From Siphonodentalium dalli (taxonomy: Eukaryota; Mollusca; Scaphopoda; Gadilida; Siphonodentaliidae), in contig CP136062.1 in NCBI GenBank assembly GCA_032622095.1, positions 136,440,960-136,504,959 on the forward strand: a stretch of DNA of 64,000 bases, given 5' to 3'. The position numbers and the translations under genes were made by a program. The notes beneath the pieces were generated by a model that was not told where the DNA came from, did no database searches, and saw only the letters and a list, made by a program, of their open reading frames with translations. This document shows positions 34,198 through 45,640 of this stretch, piece by piece; within the stretch, counting starts at the first letter, position 1, and each line of letters opens with the position of its first letter.

Positions 34198-34668
34198 CAG
34201 TAATGTCCAAAGTAATTGATCACTTAACCACAGCAAAATAATGGGTATTTTTTCATGATTTTAAATCCTGAAAAATTACCCATAATTCTGCTGTGGTTAA
34301 GTGGTCAATTACTTTGGGCATTACTGTAACCAATATAAGGATTTGAGGTGTAATAATAACTCAATCCTCATACAGTAATGTCCAAAGTAATTGACCACTT
34401 AACCACAGCATAATTATTGGTAATTTGTCAGGATTTTAAATGCTGAAAAAATACCCATAATTCTGCTGTGGTTAAGTGGTCAATTACTTTGGGCATTACT
34501 GTAACCAATATAAGGATTTGAGGTGTAATGATAACTCAATCCTCATACAGTAATGTACAAAGTAATTGACCACAGCTGAATAATGGGTAATTTGTCAGGA
34601 TTTTAAATGCTGAAAAATTACCAATAATTCTGATGTGGTTAAGTGGTCAATTACTTTGGGCATTACTG
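34198..34668. mobile_element. three tandem Tc1/mariner-like hairpin MITEs
   Basis: Three near-complete palindromes, 34198-34326, 34373-34501 and 34558-34668, are each bounded by TA and CAGTAATG...CATTACTG. Arms read AAGTAATTGACCACTTAACC and its complement. The spacers of ~46 bp are also shared and carry a small hairpin, giving a 175-185 bp period. TA flanks and CAGT ends suggest the Tc1/mariner superfamily. Larger relatives are at 49624 and 62995. Confidence 0.8.
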
Positions 34669-35890
34669 TAACCAATATAAGGATGTGAGGTTTAATGTGA
34701 ACTTCATCCACATAACTAATAAATATGTGTGAAAATTAAACCAAAAAAAATAAATTCCATGATGGCGTCCAATATGGACTGCCTAATTCTGCTCCAAAAC
34801 ATGTATATTGAATATATGGTTGTTTATTGGGGGAAACTGATTATTTCAATGATATTTTCATTAACTGCATGGGATCCAAAACCCGACTTACGGGAGCTCG
34901 CTTCGTGCACGACTGTATCTTAAGCATATGTGCATATTTAATGAGCCAACAATTGGAATCCAAATAGAGAAGATTGGCACGTCGACCCTGCGCATAGACA
35001 TCATTGATGATCTCTATGGGAATCAAAATTGACATTTAATAGACAATTTCGATTAACCGCAATAACTTAAGGAATCTCTAATTATGATTAAGCCCAATGA
35101 GAATGCAATAAGACATTTCTTATTACCCTTAACCGCAATTACTTCCCATTGCACTTTAACACAATTAATATCTCCCCCCCCCCCCCAACAGCTTATCAAT
35201 ACCACTCAGGACAGTGGGTGTTTTTCCTCAATTAATTGAATTTCTTGTTAGTGACCATAAATCTATACCTTCGGTTTTGCCGAATAACCGAACAAATGTT
35301 GTCAACTGTTTCCACGTTTATTCTCACTTATACCGTGTTTATATCCGTTTTATCCTATTTGTTGTTGTGTATTGCATTACTTTGATAAAGTCTGCGCTTG
35401 TGTTATTCTCACAAAAGGTAATGCGTGTTTACATTTCACAATTCCGCCTTACAGTCTGCGAGTGCGACGGAAAAAATTTCCACATGTCCGAGCGCCATTG
35501 GCATTGATTCCTTAAATACGAGACTATTTAATCGAATGAGGTCAAATATTCGCATATAACTTGACTCATATGTTATTCTGCACAATTCTGGCCAGTGCCG
35601 ACTTTCATTTCGCATTACTTTCGTTTTTATCGAAATATAACCGTTTTCTATGGAGATTCCCATGTAAATTTGTTCAACCAAAAAATTCATAGTTTTGCCA
35701 ATTTCAAGCTAGTTTAATACTTTATAGCATGGTCAGGGCATAATCTGGCCTATCGAGTGATGGTAGACGTTCCTTCAGTGTGCACAACAAATATTTGGCC
35801 CCAACGAAGTAGGCTAAAATCCTGAAATTTGTCAATTGACTTTGAGTGTGAAGAAAATATTCATTTAAACTTCCAAAATTGGTTGAAATA
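34669..35890. other. no gene recognised
   Basis: A degenerate relative of the GCGCTTAAGCGCAAT repeat lies near 35045-35170, followed by a C run (~35177-35187). TTTGCCAATTTCAAGCTAG with a following CATGGTCAGGGCAT near 35695 is the first of three occurrences of that motif. Confidence 0.4.
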
Positions 35891-35894
35891 TGCT

Positions 35895-36612
35895 CAACAA
35901 CATTCAGTTGAATGGTGACATTATTTATAGTCACAGACTAACTTCCACGATGAATAAAATTTGTTTTTATTGATGACAATTATGTCGCGAGTCATAAAAA
36001 TGTTAATTTTCTGAAGAAAAAAAATTCATTGTTTCGCCAATTTCAAGCTAGTATTGAGCATGGTCAGGGCATTACATATAATGATTAAGATTGCTAAAGA
36101 ACTGAAATAATGAAATGGGAAACTTTTACTGACATCTGGTAAGGATTGAGGAGCAGATGCTAGAGGCCCCCACCCCCACCCCCATGGAAGACGGAATACC
36201 ACTTAACACAGAAGTTGGAATACGGAATACCATATGGAATACATAAAAATATATGAAAACTTCATTTTTTGGAAGGTCGGCGTACGAATATCGGTATTTT
36301 TGGAATACCGAATACCTCCTAACAGAGGGGCCGGAAATACGGCGTACCTCATAACAGGGCATGGAATACGGCATACGAAAAAGGGGGTGGGGGCCTCATG
36401 CTATGGAGCCTCCGAGCCTCCCAATATATTGTCTGCTCCACATCTCAATAGAATTCAACAACATTCAGTTGAATGGTGACATTATTTATAGTCACCGACT
36501 AAGTTCCACGATGAATCAAATTTGTTTTTATTGGTGACAATTTATGTCGCGAATCATAAAAATGTAAATTTTCTGAAGAAAAAAATTTCATTGGTTTGCG
36601 AATTTCAAGCTA
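35895..36612. repeat. ~165 bp direct repeat flanking a small insertion
   Basis: CAACATTCAGTTGAATGGTG with its following ~150 bases occurs at 35898-36060 and again at 36458-36612. Between them, 36163-36397 is bounded by the inverted pair GAGGCCCCCACCCCC and GGGGGTGGGGGCCTC. It contains several CGGAATACC-type units in both orientations. Confidence 0.6.
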
Positions 36613-36850
36613 GTTTATAGCGAACATGGGAACCAAGGTACAATTTATGCCATTTAGGCACACTTCAGAGTGAAATCTGGGCTTATATTTCGGCGAGAAT
36701 CCAAATCTAGATTCTCGCAAATTACCATGGATTCTCATGAAAAAGTATATATGGATTCTCGCAAAATCAGATGAAATATATGCCCTAGTGGAAATATAGC
36801 AAATCGTTTAATGCTTTAGAATTTTTTTTTTCGGAGATTTATATATATGT
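36613..36850. other. short repeat-bearing stretch
   Basis: GATTCTCGCAAA/GATTCTCATG units recur at 36710-36765. No gene. Confidence 0.3.
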
Positions 36851-37244
36851 TTAAAGACATATTATGGAATTTTTCGGGAGCGAGAAATTGATAAGTTAGT
36901 GCTCAGGCACTTTTCCAACGTGGGGAATGTTATCATTCTACTAACATCACTGAAAATTTCCAAAAAAGATCTACCACACCACTTCATATAGAACATCGTC
37001 TGAACTACTCCAAATTGTAAATATTTACATCTCGATTCGGGGCGCAACTATCGGCTGTAATTAAACAAAAATCATTTTGCCATCGAGAGTCATTGCATTT
37101 AACTAATATATAAGAATGACGTTGTGTAACATCCATTTGGATTAATATTCGTAACAAATAACTACTTTGAGAAAGATTATTCTTAATTTCTATTTATTTG
37201 ATCGCTCTGCCCGGTGTCTGCCGGAGTGTTTCACATCACTTTAA
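36851..37244 (-). mobile_element. MITE-B copy 3 (reverse), uninterrupted
   Basis: TTAAAGACATATTATGG at the left and GTTTCACATCACTTTAA at the right. It is the reverse complement of the elements at 20265 and 41959 without the LINE. It is more diverged than the other copies. It shows the empty target (ATTTAACTAATATATAAGAA) for the LINE insertion. Confidence 0.75.
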
Positions 37245-37329
37245 TCAAGGAAGACTGTTAAGAAAAACTGCATTTCAAGACCACCAAACAACTTTCCTTT
37301 TTAGGGCCACCACATCTTCCAAATATGTA

Positions 37330-37530
37330 CTTCTTCCATTTTGCTATCAAAGACCGAAAAATGTCGTTAAACTAGAGATCCAAATACCCCCTAAGGGCCC
37401 CTCTATCTTGAGATATTAAAGACCGAAAAATGTCGTTAAACTATAAAGACCGAAAAATGTCGTTAAACTAGAGATCCAAATACCCCCTATATCTTGAGAT
37501 ATTATAAAGACCGAAAAATGTCATTAAACT
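37330..37530. repeat. AAAGACCGAAAAATGTCGTT repeats
   Basis: The 20-base unit, usually followed by AAACTA, recurs at ~37350, 37409, 37436 and 37505, with TATCTTGAGATAT between some copies. Outlying copies are at ~37841 and ~39134. They bracket the SINE and the ~160 bp array. Confidence 0.65.
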
Positions 37531-37535
37531 ATTAA

Positions 37536-37828
37536 TTGTTGTTGCTGTTGTTTATTAGGGTTTATCGTCATTCTAGCCGCTAGGCCACACACGACGTTGT
37601 CAATTTTACGGGTGGAGGAAAGACCACGCAGAGGCTGAATTTCACCGGGAAGTTGTTCCACTGCGTGTAGAAACCACCGACCCCCGGAAAGCAATTGACA
37701 AACTTGCCCAGATACACGATTCCGGTCACCCTCCCTATGGTGGGGTTAGAACCAGCTTCGTCAGCGCTGGACGGCCTGGGACGACGTAATTCACCTGGCA
37801 CTCTACCGACTGGACCACCGGGGGCCCC
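37536..37828 (-). mobile_element. tRNA-derived SINE
   Basis: Read on the minus strand, the head (from ~37828) carries a pol III A box, TGGTCCAGTCGG, and a B box, GGTTCTAACCCC, spaced as in tRNA genes. A body of ~200 bp follows, ending in a (CAA)n-like tail. A 13-base direct repeat with one mismatch, ATTAAACT(A/G)TTAA, flanks it at 37523-37535 and 37830-37842. Because that repeat resembles part of the surrounding array, the target duplication is likely but not certain. The tRNA-like head cannot be a functional tRNA. Confidence 0.7.
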
Positions 37829-37859
37829 TATTAAACTGTTAAAGACCGAAAATGTCGTT

Positions 37860-39055
37860 AAATTGTAAAGTTTGAGCTATTGCCATGGCTTTGTCGTCCG
37901 TGTGTATGTGTGTACGTAAGGCGTCAACAATGCAGGCTACATGTCGTACCTTTGGTCGGATCATTATGAAATTTCTCATAGCTGTTGACATCAACATTTA
38001 GACCAGATTATTAATTTTGGGATCATTCGGAAAAAAAACATGGCCGCCAGTGGCCATCTTGGATTTCAAAATTCAATCCATTAGCACGGGCTACAGTTCG
38101 TAATGTTTGTCTGATCATCATGAAATTTGTCAAGAATGTTAATAATGACATGTAGATGGGAACGAGTCCTTTTGGGGTCATTCGGCCAAAAAACATGGCC
38201 GCAGCAGCCATTTTGGATTTTAGTCTTTATATGACTAAATCTTTAGCACGGGCTACAGGTCTTAACTTTAGTCTGATCATCATAAAATTTGTCATGGCTG
38301 TTGAAATTGGAATGTAGATGGGAACGAGTCATTTTGGGGTCATTCGGACAAAAAACATGGTCGCCAGTGGCCATCTTGGATTTCAAAATTTAATCCATTA
38401 GCACGGGCCACAGGTCGTACTGTTTGTCTGATCATCATGAAATTTGTCATGGATGATAATATTGACATGTAGATGGGAACGAGTAATTTTGGGGTTATTC
38501 GGCCAAAAAACATGGCCACCAGCAGCCATCTTGGATTTTACTCTTTGTATGACTAAATTCTTTAGCACGGGCTACAGGTCGTACTTTCAGTCTGATCATC
38601 ATAAAATTTGTCAAGAATGTTAATAATGACATGTAGATGGGAACGAGTCATTTTGGGATCATTTGACCCAAAAACATGGCCGCCAGCAGCCATCTTGGAT
38701 TTTAATCTTTGTATGACTAAATTCTTTATCACAGGCTACAGGTCGTACTTTTAGTCTGATCATCATAAAATTTGTCAAGAATGTTAATAATGACATGTAG
38801 ATGGGAACGAGTCATTTTGGGGTCATTCGGCCAAAAAACATGGCTGCCAGCAGCCATCTTGGATTTTACTCTTTGTATGACTAAATCCTTTAGCACGGGC
38901 TACAGGTCGTACCTTTAGTCTGATCATCATGAAATTTTTCATGGCTGTTGAAATTGGAATGTAGATGAGAATGAGTCATTTTGGGGACATTCCGACAAAA
39001 AAACATGGCTGTCAGCGGCCATCTTGGATTTCCAAATTCAATTCTAAATCTTTCC
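37860..39055. repeat. seven-unit ~160 bp tandem array
   Basis: AACATGGCCGCCAGCAGCC and ATCTTGGATTT recur near 38039, 38194, 38358, 38511, 38678, 38840 and 39003, with spacings of 153-167 bases. Units also share ATCATCATGAAATTTGTCA and TAGATGGGAACGAGTCATTT. Non-coding. The array lies between copies of the AAAGACCGAAAAATGTCGTT repeat. Confidence 0.8.
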
Positions 39056-39417
39056 ATTCATTGCTCATCACAGAAATTTAACTTCTTCTCAAAGTTGAGC
39101 TACAGTGTCATTGACACTTTCATTTGAGACATTAAAGAACGAAATATGTCGTTACACCATTAATGATCATTAATACATAATTTGTGTTTATGAAAGTCTG
39201 GTACAGACAGTTTGTTTCCAGTACATATTCATTGGAACGTAAACAATTATTCTCTGACAAATCATGTTAATATTGCCTTTCGTTACTGGTTTCCTTGACT
39301 CACATATCTCTCACTTCTTAATACTTATAATTAAAACAAATGTTCTGTGTTTTGTGTCACTTCTTAATAGCATTCTGTATTCTGCTATTGAAAAGAAAAA
39401 CAGTTGTAGTATACCTT
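39056..39417. other. no gene recognised
   Basis: Contains one more copy of the ACGAAATATGTCGTTA repeat (~39135). Otherwise featureless. Confidence 0.35.
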
Positions 39418-39790
39418 AAAGGTATGAAGGCCTTGGTGGGTATCATGTGAACATATTTCCACCGCTACAAACGAAATAATATTCAAATATAGACAGACTT
39501 TGTTAATATACAAATGAGAAATATCTCATAAACATTATGTTATAGTCGTAAATTTGCCGACTGTTATGTAAACAAAGCATAAAAAGTTACTTTCCTGGTG
39601 TTTCTTTATATTATGATGGTAAACATAAAGAGCGTTCTTTGTTGCTCAATTCCTTATTTGGAAATAATAAAGAGCGTTTATACAATTTGTGTGTGATTAG
39701 CCAGTAGCATTATGCTGCCTTCTATAACACAATCAGACTCTTGTTTAGGTAAAATTTAGTAGGTCTTTATGTAAGCATGATGCTTAAGGG
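39418..39790 (+). mobile_element. MITE-A copy 6, 3'-truncated
   Basis: Starts TTAAAGGTATGAAGGCCTT and follows MITE-A through both ATAAAGAGCGTT motifs (~39626 and ~39667) to GGTCTTTATG. It then diverges where other copies continue to the right terminus. It is more diverged than the tandem-unit copies. Confidence 0.75.
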
Positions 39791-39948
39791 ATTACAGTGC
39801 TCATGAAACAACAAAACTCTATCGGAAAGCCACCCCTATTGTGATCACAATAATCCAAGTCCCATAAAAATCGCGTAATAATTAAGCCGAGAAATAAATA
39901 AATAATACCGCCACCGGTTGTCGGCTATCTCCGTCGCAAAACCTCGCA

Positions 39949-39956
39949 TGACGTCA
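39949..39956. promoter_or_regulatory. perfect CRE-like TGACGTCA
   Basis: The palindrome TGACGTCA, bound by CREB/ATF factors in animals, lies ~350 bases upstream of the THAP ORF in a locally CpG-richer stretch. Suggestive of a promoter only. Confidence 0.25.
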
Positions 39957-40307
39957 AGCGAGGTAAACTAATTAAAAACACGGAATCGGAGTTATTTGTG
40001 TCTACCTATATGACGATGGAAAATCCGGAATAGACATCAGCTCGTGAGCGTGATGGAATTACTGCGGGGCATATCAATAGCATTGTGTACACATGGTTAA
40101 TTGTCATCGCGCGGTGAGTTATATTCACTTGTGATTTGTCTTAAGCGCTGTTTGGAAAGTTATTGTTTTGACAAAAAAACTATAGAAGGCCGATTGAGCG
40201 GGGTAGGTAACACTTTCGTGTCAAAAATAAAGCTTATAAAAACATGAGCAGGCATGTGAACTCTATTCGGGCGCGTGTTCACGATGTTGTTTTAATTTTC
40301 CGTATAT

Positions 40308-40526
40308 ATGCCCCGAGTGTCCCGTATTTACAATCATTCATTCGTAACATTGCCATATAAATGCAGTGTTTTCGGCTGTGGCCGGTCTAGTGACTCTCAG
40401 TTAGGTATAATGCTGTATTCATTTCCAAACGATGTTCGTTTACGTGCCATTTGGCGGGATTTCTGTGGGAAACCCGTTGCGCAATCATCAGAAACCGATT
40501 ACATATACCAAATAAAGAGCGTTTAA
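40308..40526 (+). CDS. THAP-domain protein, N-terminal part or remnant
   Basis: ORF of 72 codons. Residues ~17-52 fit the N-terminal half of a THAP zinc finger: YKCSVFGCGRSS (the two cysteines of the C2CH site), LYSFPNDVRLRAIW (the FP and W core residues), then DFCGK. THAP domains bind DNA. They are found in host transcription factors and in P-element-like transposases. The ORF stops before the expected second Cys/His pair, so this is either a first exon whose donor was not identified, or a relic. The start MPRVSRIYN places ~18 residues before the first cysteine, longer than the usual near-N-terminal position. The stop overlaps AAATAAAGAGCGTTTAA. Confidence 0.55.
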   Translation: MPRVSRIYNHSFVTLPYKCSVFGCGRSSDSQLGIMLYSFPNDVRLRAIWRDFCGKPVAQSSETDYIYQIKSV

Positions 40527-41718
40527 TTTGACAAGTCAGTCATGGTTACGAATACATACAATTGCAGTTAAAGTGGAGAGTATGTTGAATAAATCACGAT
40601 AACAACTATTCTTAGTCGATTCCCCATTTCCTTCACCACGGCTCCATAAAGAGCGTTCCATGTTAAGAGTTTTCCTAATATGGTACGAATAAAAAGAGTT
40701 TAATAAAGCGGAAATTGCTATGACTTGGAAGGATATATAAAGCATGCATATCGGAAGTTCGTGTACATGTATTGACCTGTATTGGTGTAATCAGTAAAAA
40801 AAATCACGATGACAACTGTTCTAAGTCGAGTCCCTTTACCTTGACGCAATAAAGAGCGTTCACTATTACGATATATTGCGAATAAAGAGCACTTGAATAT
40901 GTGATTCCATATTAAACCGGATTATTATCACTCCTTCAAAAAGTGTTATATATGATTGGATGGTTATAACCCTATTGTTATGCGTAATTGCCACATAGAG
41001 GTCGATTTATGACCTGGATATTCAATAGACCGCATCGCTAGAGTGCTAATTTAATAGGTCAATAACGATGCATAGATGTAGTGAATTTCCATCAGTGACA
41101 GTCGGCTAGATTGTTTTGGGGTGGGGGAAGCAATATTCCGAAATATATATAAACACCATATTGCCCAAATAATTACATGATTCATAACCAAGGACAAATG
41201 AACATATCATATTGGAAATGAATGACTTGATTATAATTGATTAAATCCGACAGCAATAAAACAATTTTGTGTTGTTTTACCGCGTTACGATAATTAAAAC
41301 GAAACGCTCTTTATTGACACACGACTAATGGCATCTGGAAATTGGAATGTTTACGAGATGATAATTGCCTAATAACTGTGCAAGTCTTCGCGATGCAATC
41401 TTGATATGCATATATAATATAACTTGGACTATTCCGGTACGAACAAATATATATAAACACGAGCACGCGTTTATATAGATAAATGCGCGCAAAAAACTGA
41501 ATAATATACGGGCATGGCTTTATAGTAACAACACATCGCGATACATATAATAATAGTAATAATAACAACGATAAAGATCGACATTTAATTACGAGAAAGG
41601 CGATGTTTCGGCGAAGTTTTGCATTCGCAGTTTGATAACGCGACAATCGTCAAAGGCCGCGATCGACTACATGCAAACTTAAAATACCGCCGTCGCGTAT
41701 CTATGCGTTGTCAATGAG
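40527..41718. other. ATAAAGAGCGTT motifs, no gene
   Basis: Copies of ATAAAGAGCGTT are at 40646 and 40849, with variants at ~40688, ~40886 and on the minus strand ~41299. A partial direct repeat AATCACGATAACAACT(A/G)TTCT occurs at 40591 and 40803. No ORF is supported. Confidence 0.4.
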
Positions 41719-41722
41719 TTAC

Positions 41723-41792
41723 CACGTGATCGATCACGTGCTATGCTTCTGTTTACATGTGACAATCACGTGATCGGGCTGATGATCACGTG
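41723..41792. promoter_or_regulatory. cluster of four CACGTG E-boxes
   Basis: CACGTG at 41723, 41735, 41767 and 41787. Each is embedded in (T)CACGTGAT or its complement, and the first two form a perfect 18-base palindrome (CACGTGATCGATCACGTG). This is the core bound by bHLH-ZIP factors such as Myc/Max, USF and MiT/TFE. No gene start was found next to it. Confidence 0.4.
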
Positions 41793-41958
41793 ACTTCGTC
41801 TACAACAAAATCTTCGGCTAACTCGGAATTTTTTGAATCCTTATAAAAATAACGATTGGCGGCCGAATATTAGATTATATGCGCCCAATGGACATTTTAT
41901 ATATATATTATCGGTATATTGAAAGAAAATAATATTGTTTTTTTCAGGACCGTATTCC

Positions 41959-42335
41959 TTTAAAGTGATATGAAACACTCCGGTGGTGTGATCAAATAGA
42001 AATGGAGAATAATATTGTTCAACGTGGTTATTTTTACAGATATTATATCCAAATTGACAACACACACCGTCTGTCTTATATATTAATTAAATGCAGTGAC
42101 TGCCGATGGCGAAATCGTTTTCGTTAGTTTATCGCCGATAGAAGCGTCCCGATTCGAGTAGTAAATATTTACAATTTAGCGTAGTTCTGACAATGTTTTC
42201 TATGGAGAGGTACGGTCGATTTGCTTCAGATTTTCGGTGATGTTAGTAGAATGGTACATTCCACCAGTTGACATAGCACCTGAATACTAACTTGTCAGTT
42301 TCACGCACCTGAACAAGTACATAATATGTCTTTAA
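41959..42335 (+). mobile_element. MITE-B copy 4, uninterrupted
   Basis: TTAAAGTGATATGAAACAC to ATATGTCTTTAA, 377 bp. It aligns with the tandem-unit copies on both sides of the LINE and shows the single TAATTAAAT target near 42083-42091. Confidence 0.8.
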
Positions 42336-42441
42336 GGGATAGTGATCGTATATTTGAACCAAAATGTATGCGTTTTAATATTGATCTGTTTACGGTGTTT
42401 GGAACAAATATTTTCGACAACTAAACCCTCTCGTCCCTTTA
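42336..42441 (+). mobile_element. MITE-A right-end fragment
   Basis: From GTATGCGTTTTAATATTGAT through CTGTTTACGGTGTTTGGAAC to CGTCCCTTTAA, the last ~100 bases of MITE-A, joined directly to the right end of MITE-B. Confidence 0.7.
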
Positions 42442-43229
42442 ATATAATTAATATAACATCCCTCATCCAATAATCTCCAAATTGCATATCTAATTTCAAT
42501 CCTAGTTACACGTCACACCGCCCCTCATCATTTGCCAATTGTACACCCTTTTTTGCTGCTTCTGTTGCAACTGCTCAATTTCTTTAAAAATTATTGAAAA
42601 AATGGTCCTCCGGCCTGCGACATTTACCTCCGATTTAGTTTTTTCGATCATCGGTCCATACCAAAATTGAGCACACGTCCCTATATAATATACCTATTTA
42701 AGCCGAGTATACACGGTGGTGTAATAGAAGAACCATTAATTTAACCGTAACCGTAGCATATTTCCACGTATACGTGTACGTTTTCACGACAAATCCCCGC
42801 TGATCTGTTATTAATGAACCAAACAATTAACATGTCAACACACTCTGGCCCGCCAATGCTACAGTGTATAAACGTAACGGGGCAAATATGCATATTATAT
42901 TGACAGCTAACGAGAACATTCATCACCAATAATCTGCTCACCCCTTTCAGTCGATACGATAGAAACTAAACGATTTGTTACTTCTAATTACCCGTACTTA
43001 ATTACACTACTTGCGTGTTAATAAAGTACGACACACCCCCCCCCAATCACAACTAAAGGTGAAACATGGGATTTAGAACATTAATATTCACTCTTACACA
43101 GTTCCACATTCAAGGTGTGTCTTGTGTAATCGTATGTCAGTTGTAACGTTGTGAAACCGCAACCGAACTGAATTATTCTATTGCTAAATAGTTCATGGGT
43201 GACCTGATGCATGCATCTTAGTTTTCTTG
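42442..43229. other. no gene recognised
   Basis: AT-rich unique sequence with a short C run near 43037. No supported ORF. Confidence 0.35.
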
Positions 43230-44110
43230 TGTGTACTGTACACCGATGAGACGGTTATCCATGCCGAGAGTGTAGAATGAGCACTGAACGCATTCGGCAA
43301 ATACGCTGACCATTATTGTCGATAAAACTAAAGCAATCGTGTTCTGTAACGGCAACGAAGATGACATGGAACGGTTGTCCCTTACGGCGATTATGTTGAT
43401 AGTATGGCATTTTGGGTGCCGACGTTTTTCAAAATGGAAGGTTTTGTCAAGCCATTAACAAGATTGTGGCTCTAGGCAAGACAGCGAACTACAGCTTTTT
43501 GGATCAAACTGAAAAATTACAATTGAATATATAACGATTTGATATTAACCCTATTTGATAAGACTATCGAATCAATAGTGTTGTACTGCAGTGAGATCTG
43601 GGATATGGAACATTTACACGAGCTTCTCGTCAAGGATGTTACAATTAAGCAGATTATAAAAGCGAAAAGAGGTAACCCAACATTCATGGAGTATGGTGAA
43701 ATTAAATGCAAATGTCGCATGTTGAATGTCTAGAGACGCATTCTTGAAGATAAATATTCTCAAATCGTAAGCATGTTGTATACATGTTGTATTCGATAAA
43801 AAAAACTAATAAGCGTATGGCCTGGTTATTCAGGGGCTAATTGACTTGTTCGGTCAAAACCATGTATGGAGTGTCCAGGCCATTCATGTTGGCTCTGATA
43901 ATACATATCAAGGACATATTGAAAGACAAATTCATTCAGAAATGGTGGTATGACATTGATTGTTCTTCACGGGGTCAGTTTTATAGAAATTGTTATAGAA
44001 AATTTGGCTACGCGAATTGTCACATGTACTGTGTTATGATAATAAGGGCAGCTAGTTATAGACTAAGCGTCAAAACGAGAATGTGGGCCAAGCAGGCAAG
44101 CGGGGTAAAT
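43230..44110 (+). pseudogene. decayed LINE reverse transcriptase, C-terminal half
   Basis: In broken frames the translation shows LYTDETVIHAES (43236 on), in place of the catalytic YADDT-x(4)-E of motif C. Next come ALNAFGKYAD, TKAIVFCNG, and INKIVALGK. From 43539 an intact stretch LFDKTIESIVLYCSEIWDME continues through an HLHELLVKDV-type segment to NPTFMEYGE. The order matches the palm end and thumb of CR1/L2-type LINEs. Frameshifts and the lost second catalytic Asp make it inactive. Confidence 0.7.
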
Positions 44111-44159
44111 ATTGTTCGATATGTGATCATACAGACATAGACGACCAGTATCATCAAGA

Positions 44160-44575
44160 TAGTATGCGTGATGAAGCAACGGCGATAATGACGACGACAA
44201 TATTGATGATGATGACGATGTTGTTGTCATTTTTGTTGTTGTTAGTGGTGGTGATGATGATGATGATGATGATGGTGACGGCGTTGGTAATGCTGACGAT
44301 TACTGTGACGATTATGAGGTCGATGATGACGATAACTATCACGAGAGATATGACGATGTGATATTCGTGAAGACAATTATGATGACGAAGATAATAGCGA
44401 TGGCAATTACGACGATAATAATGACGACGAAGATAATGGTGACGATAAAAATCATGATGATGTGATGTTGGCAATCAAGAGGATGATGGCGACAACGACG
44501 ATAATGACGACGATGATGACTATGATGACGACAATGACGGAGCAGATAATGACAACTATATTGTGATTGAGTCAT
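44160..44575. repeat. degenerate GAT/GAC trinucleotide tract
   Basis: About 400 bases of ATGATGACG-like units on the plus strand, including an uninterrupted (GAT)n near 44252-44274. ORFs on both strands (Met/Thr-rich plus, His/Ile-rich minus) are products of the repeat. Confidence 0.8.
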
Positions 44576-45279
44576 TAATTGATTAAAGCATTAATTTTAA
44601 TACGCTGCCGTGTAAACTTGAGTTTACGAGAAATACATAAGTCAAAATCGCCTTGATTTATTATGGACATGCATCTAGGTCTTGTGTTATTAAGTAACAG
44701 TCGTGCATGCATGGCCAAACTCATTGATATATGGTCGAGAGGAGAGATAGACAGACTACAGGGTCTGAGTTTGATTAATGAATTGAGGTGCATGAGAGTT
44801 CTGTGTTAGGTATGGATATTCTTCCGCTCTGGTCAGGCTTAAACTGTGCAATCGTGCATGCACTACACTGAGCTATAGAGACATTGGTTGGATATGTCTA
44901 GCCATTGTAGATATAATATATTACGATCTTTCCAAGATATATATAAGCTAGCCCAGTTGGTTGGTATCGAAAGCTCGATACAATTAATACAATTCATATT
45001 GCAGACTGGTAATTTGGGTTCTATACAAACACACCATGCAGCACTCAGCATATATGTACACACAGCAGCGAAATGGTCACAATTTAGTTTGGTGTGCTGT
45101 CATCGAATTCGATACATGTATATGATTGACTTCGATCTGGATTAATTTGACAATTCGATCGCCACAACAATTGCGCTGCAGTGTCCATTAAATTACAGGA
45201 TTCAACAGACATCATGACAAAAGCATCACAAGACAAATCGTGAGTAATAAAATTAAATTGATTCAATCGATACCCCACG
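44576..45279. other. no gene recognised
   Basis: No supported ORF, repeat or motif. Confidence 0.35.
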
Positions 45280-45640
45280 TCTAGAGATGTGGCTAAAGTG
45301 TCTTCCCTAGGTGTGTCCGACATGGGAATTTCCAACTGGACCCCATGCACTTGATCCATAAACCAGAATTCTGATAATTGCCAAGTGCGGTAAATTCCAT
45401 TCCCCTTGAGTTGGAATTTTCCACTGGTACATCAAGGTTAAATACTGTTACAAATTTCCAAATTAATACCCCCTATATGATTATACAATTTCCGACTGAA
45501 TGCATTTTCAGCCCAAACATTGACCAAAATAATATGTGACTTTTGGTCTAAAACAACATATTTCACAATAACTCTACTTGTTGGAAAATCAAACTAACAG
45601 AACAATTTATATTCCTATTTTGGTGTATTCCAACTAATAT
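45280..45640 (+). repeat. repeat family C, diverged copy
   Basis: Multiple TTCCAACTG-type motifs and ATGTGACTTTTGGTCTAAAA relate it to 22006-22330. It is followed by G and C runs at ~45674-45686 and ~45727. Confidence 0.5.

Noticed and set aside
37860-39055. regular repeat array considered as a CRISPR
   Set aside because: ~160 bp units diverge along their length, there are no short identical repeats with unique spacers, and the DNA is eukaryotic.
44083-44575. Met-, Thr- or His-rich ORFs
   Set aside because: All come from the degenerate GAT/GAC trinucleotide tract.
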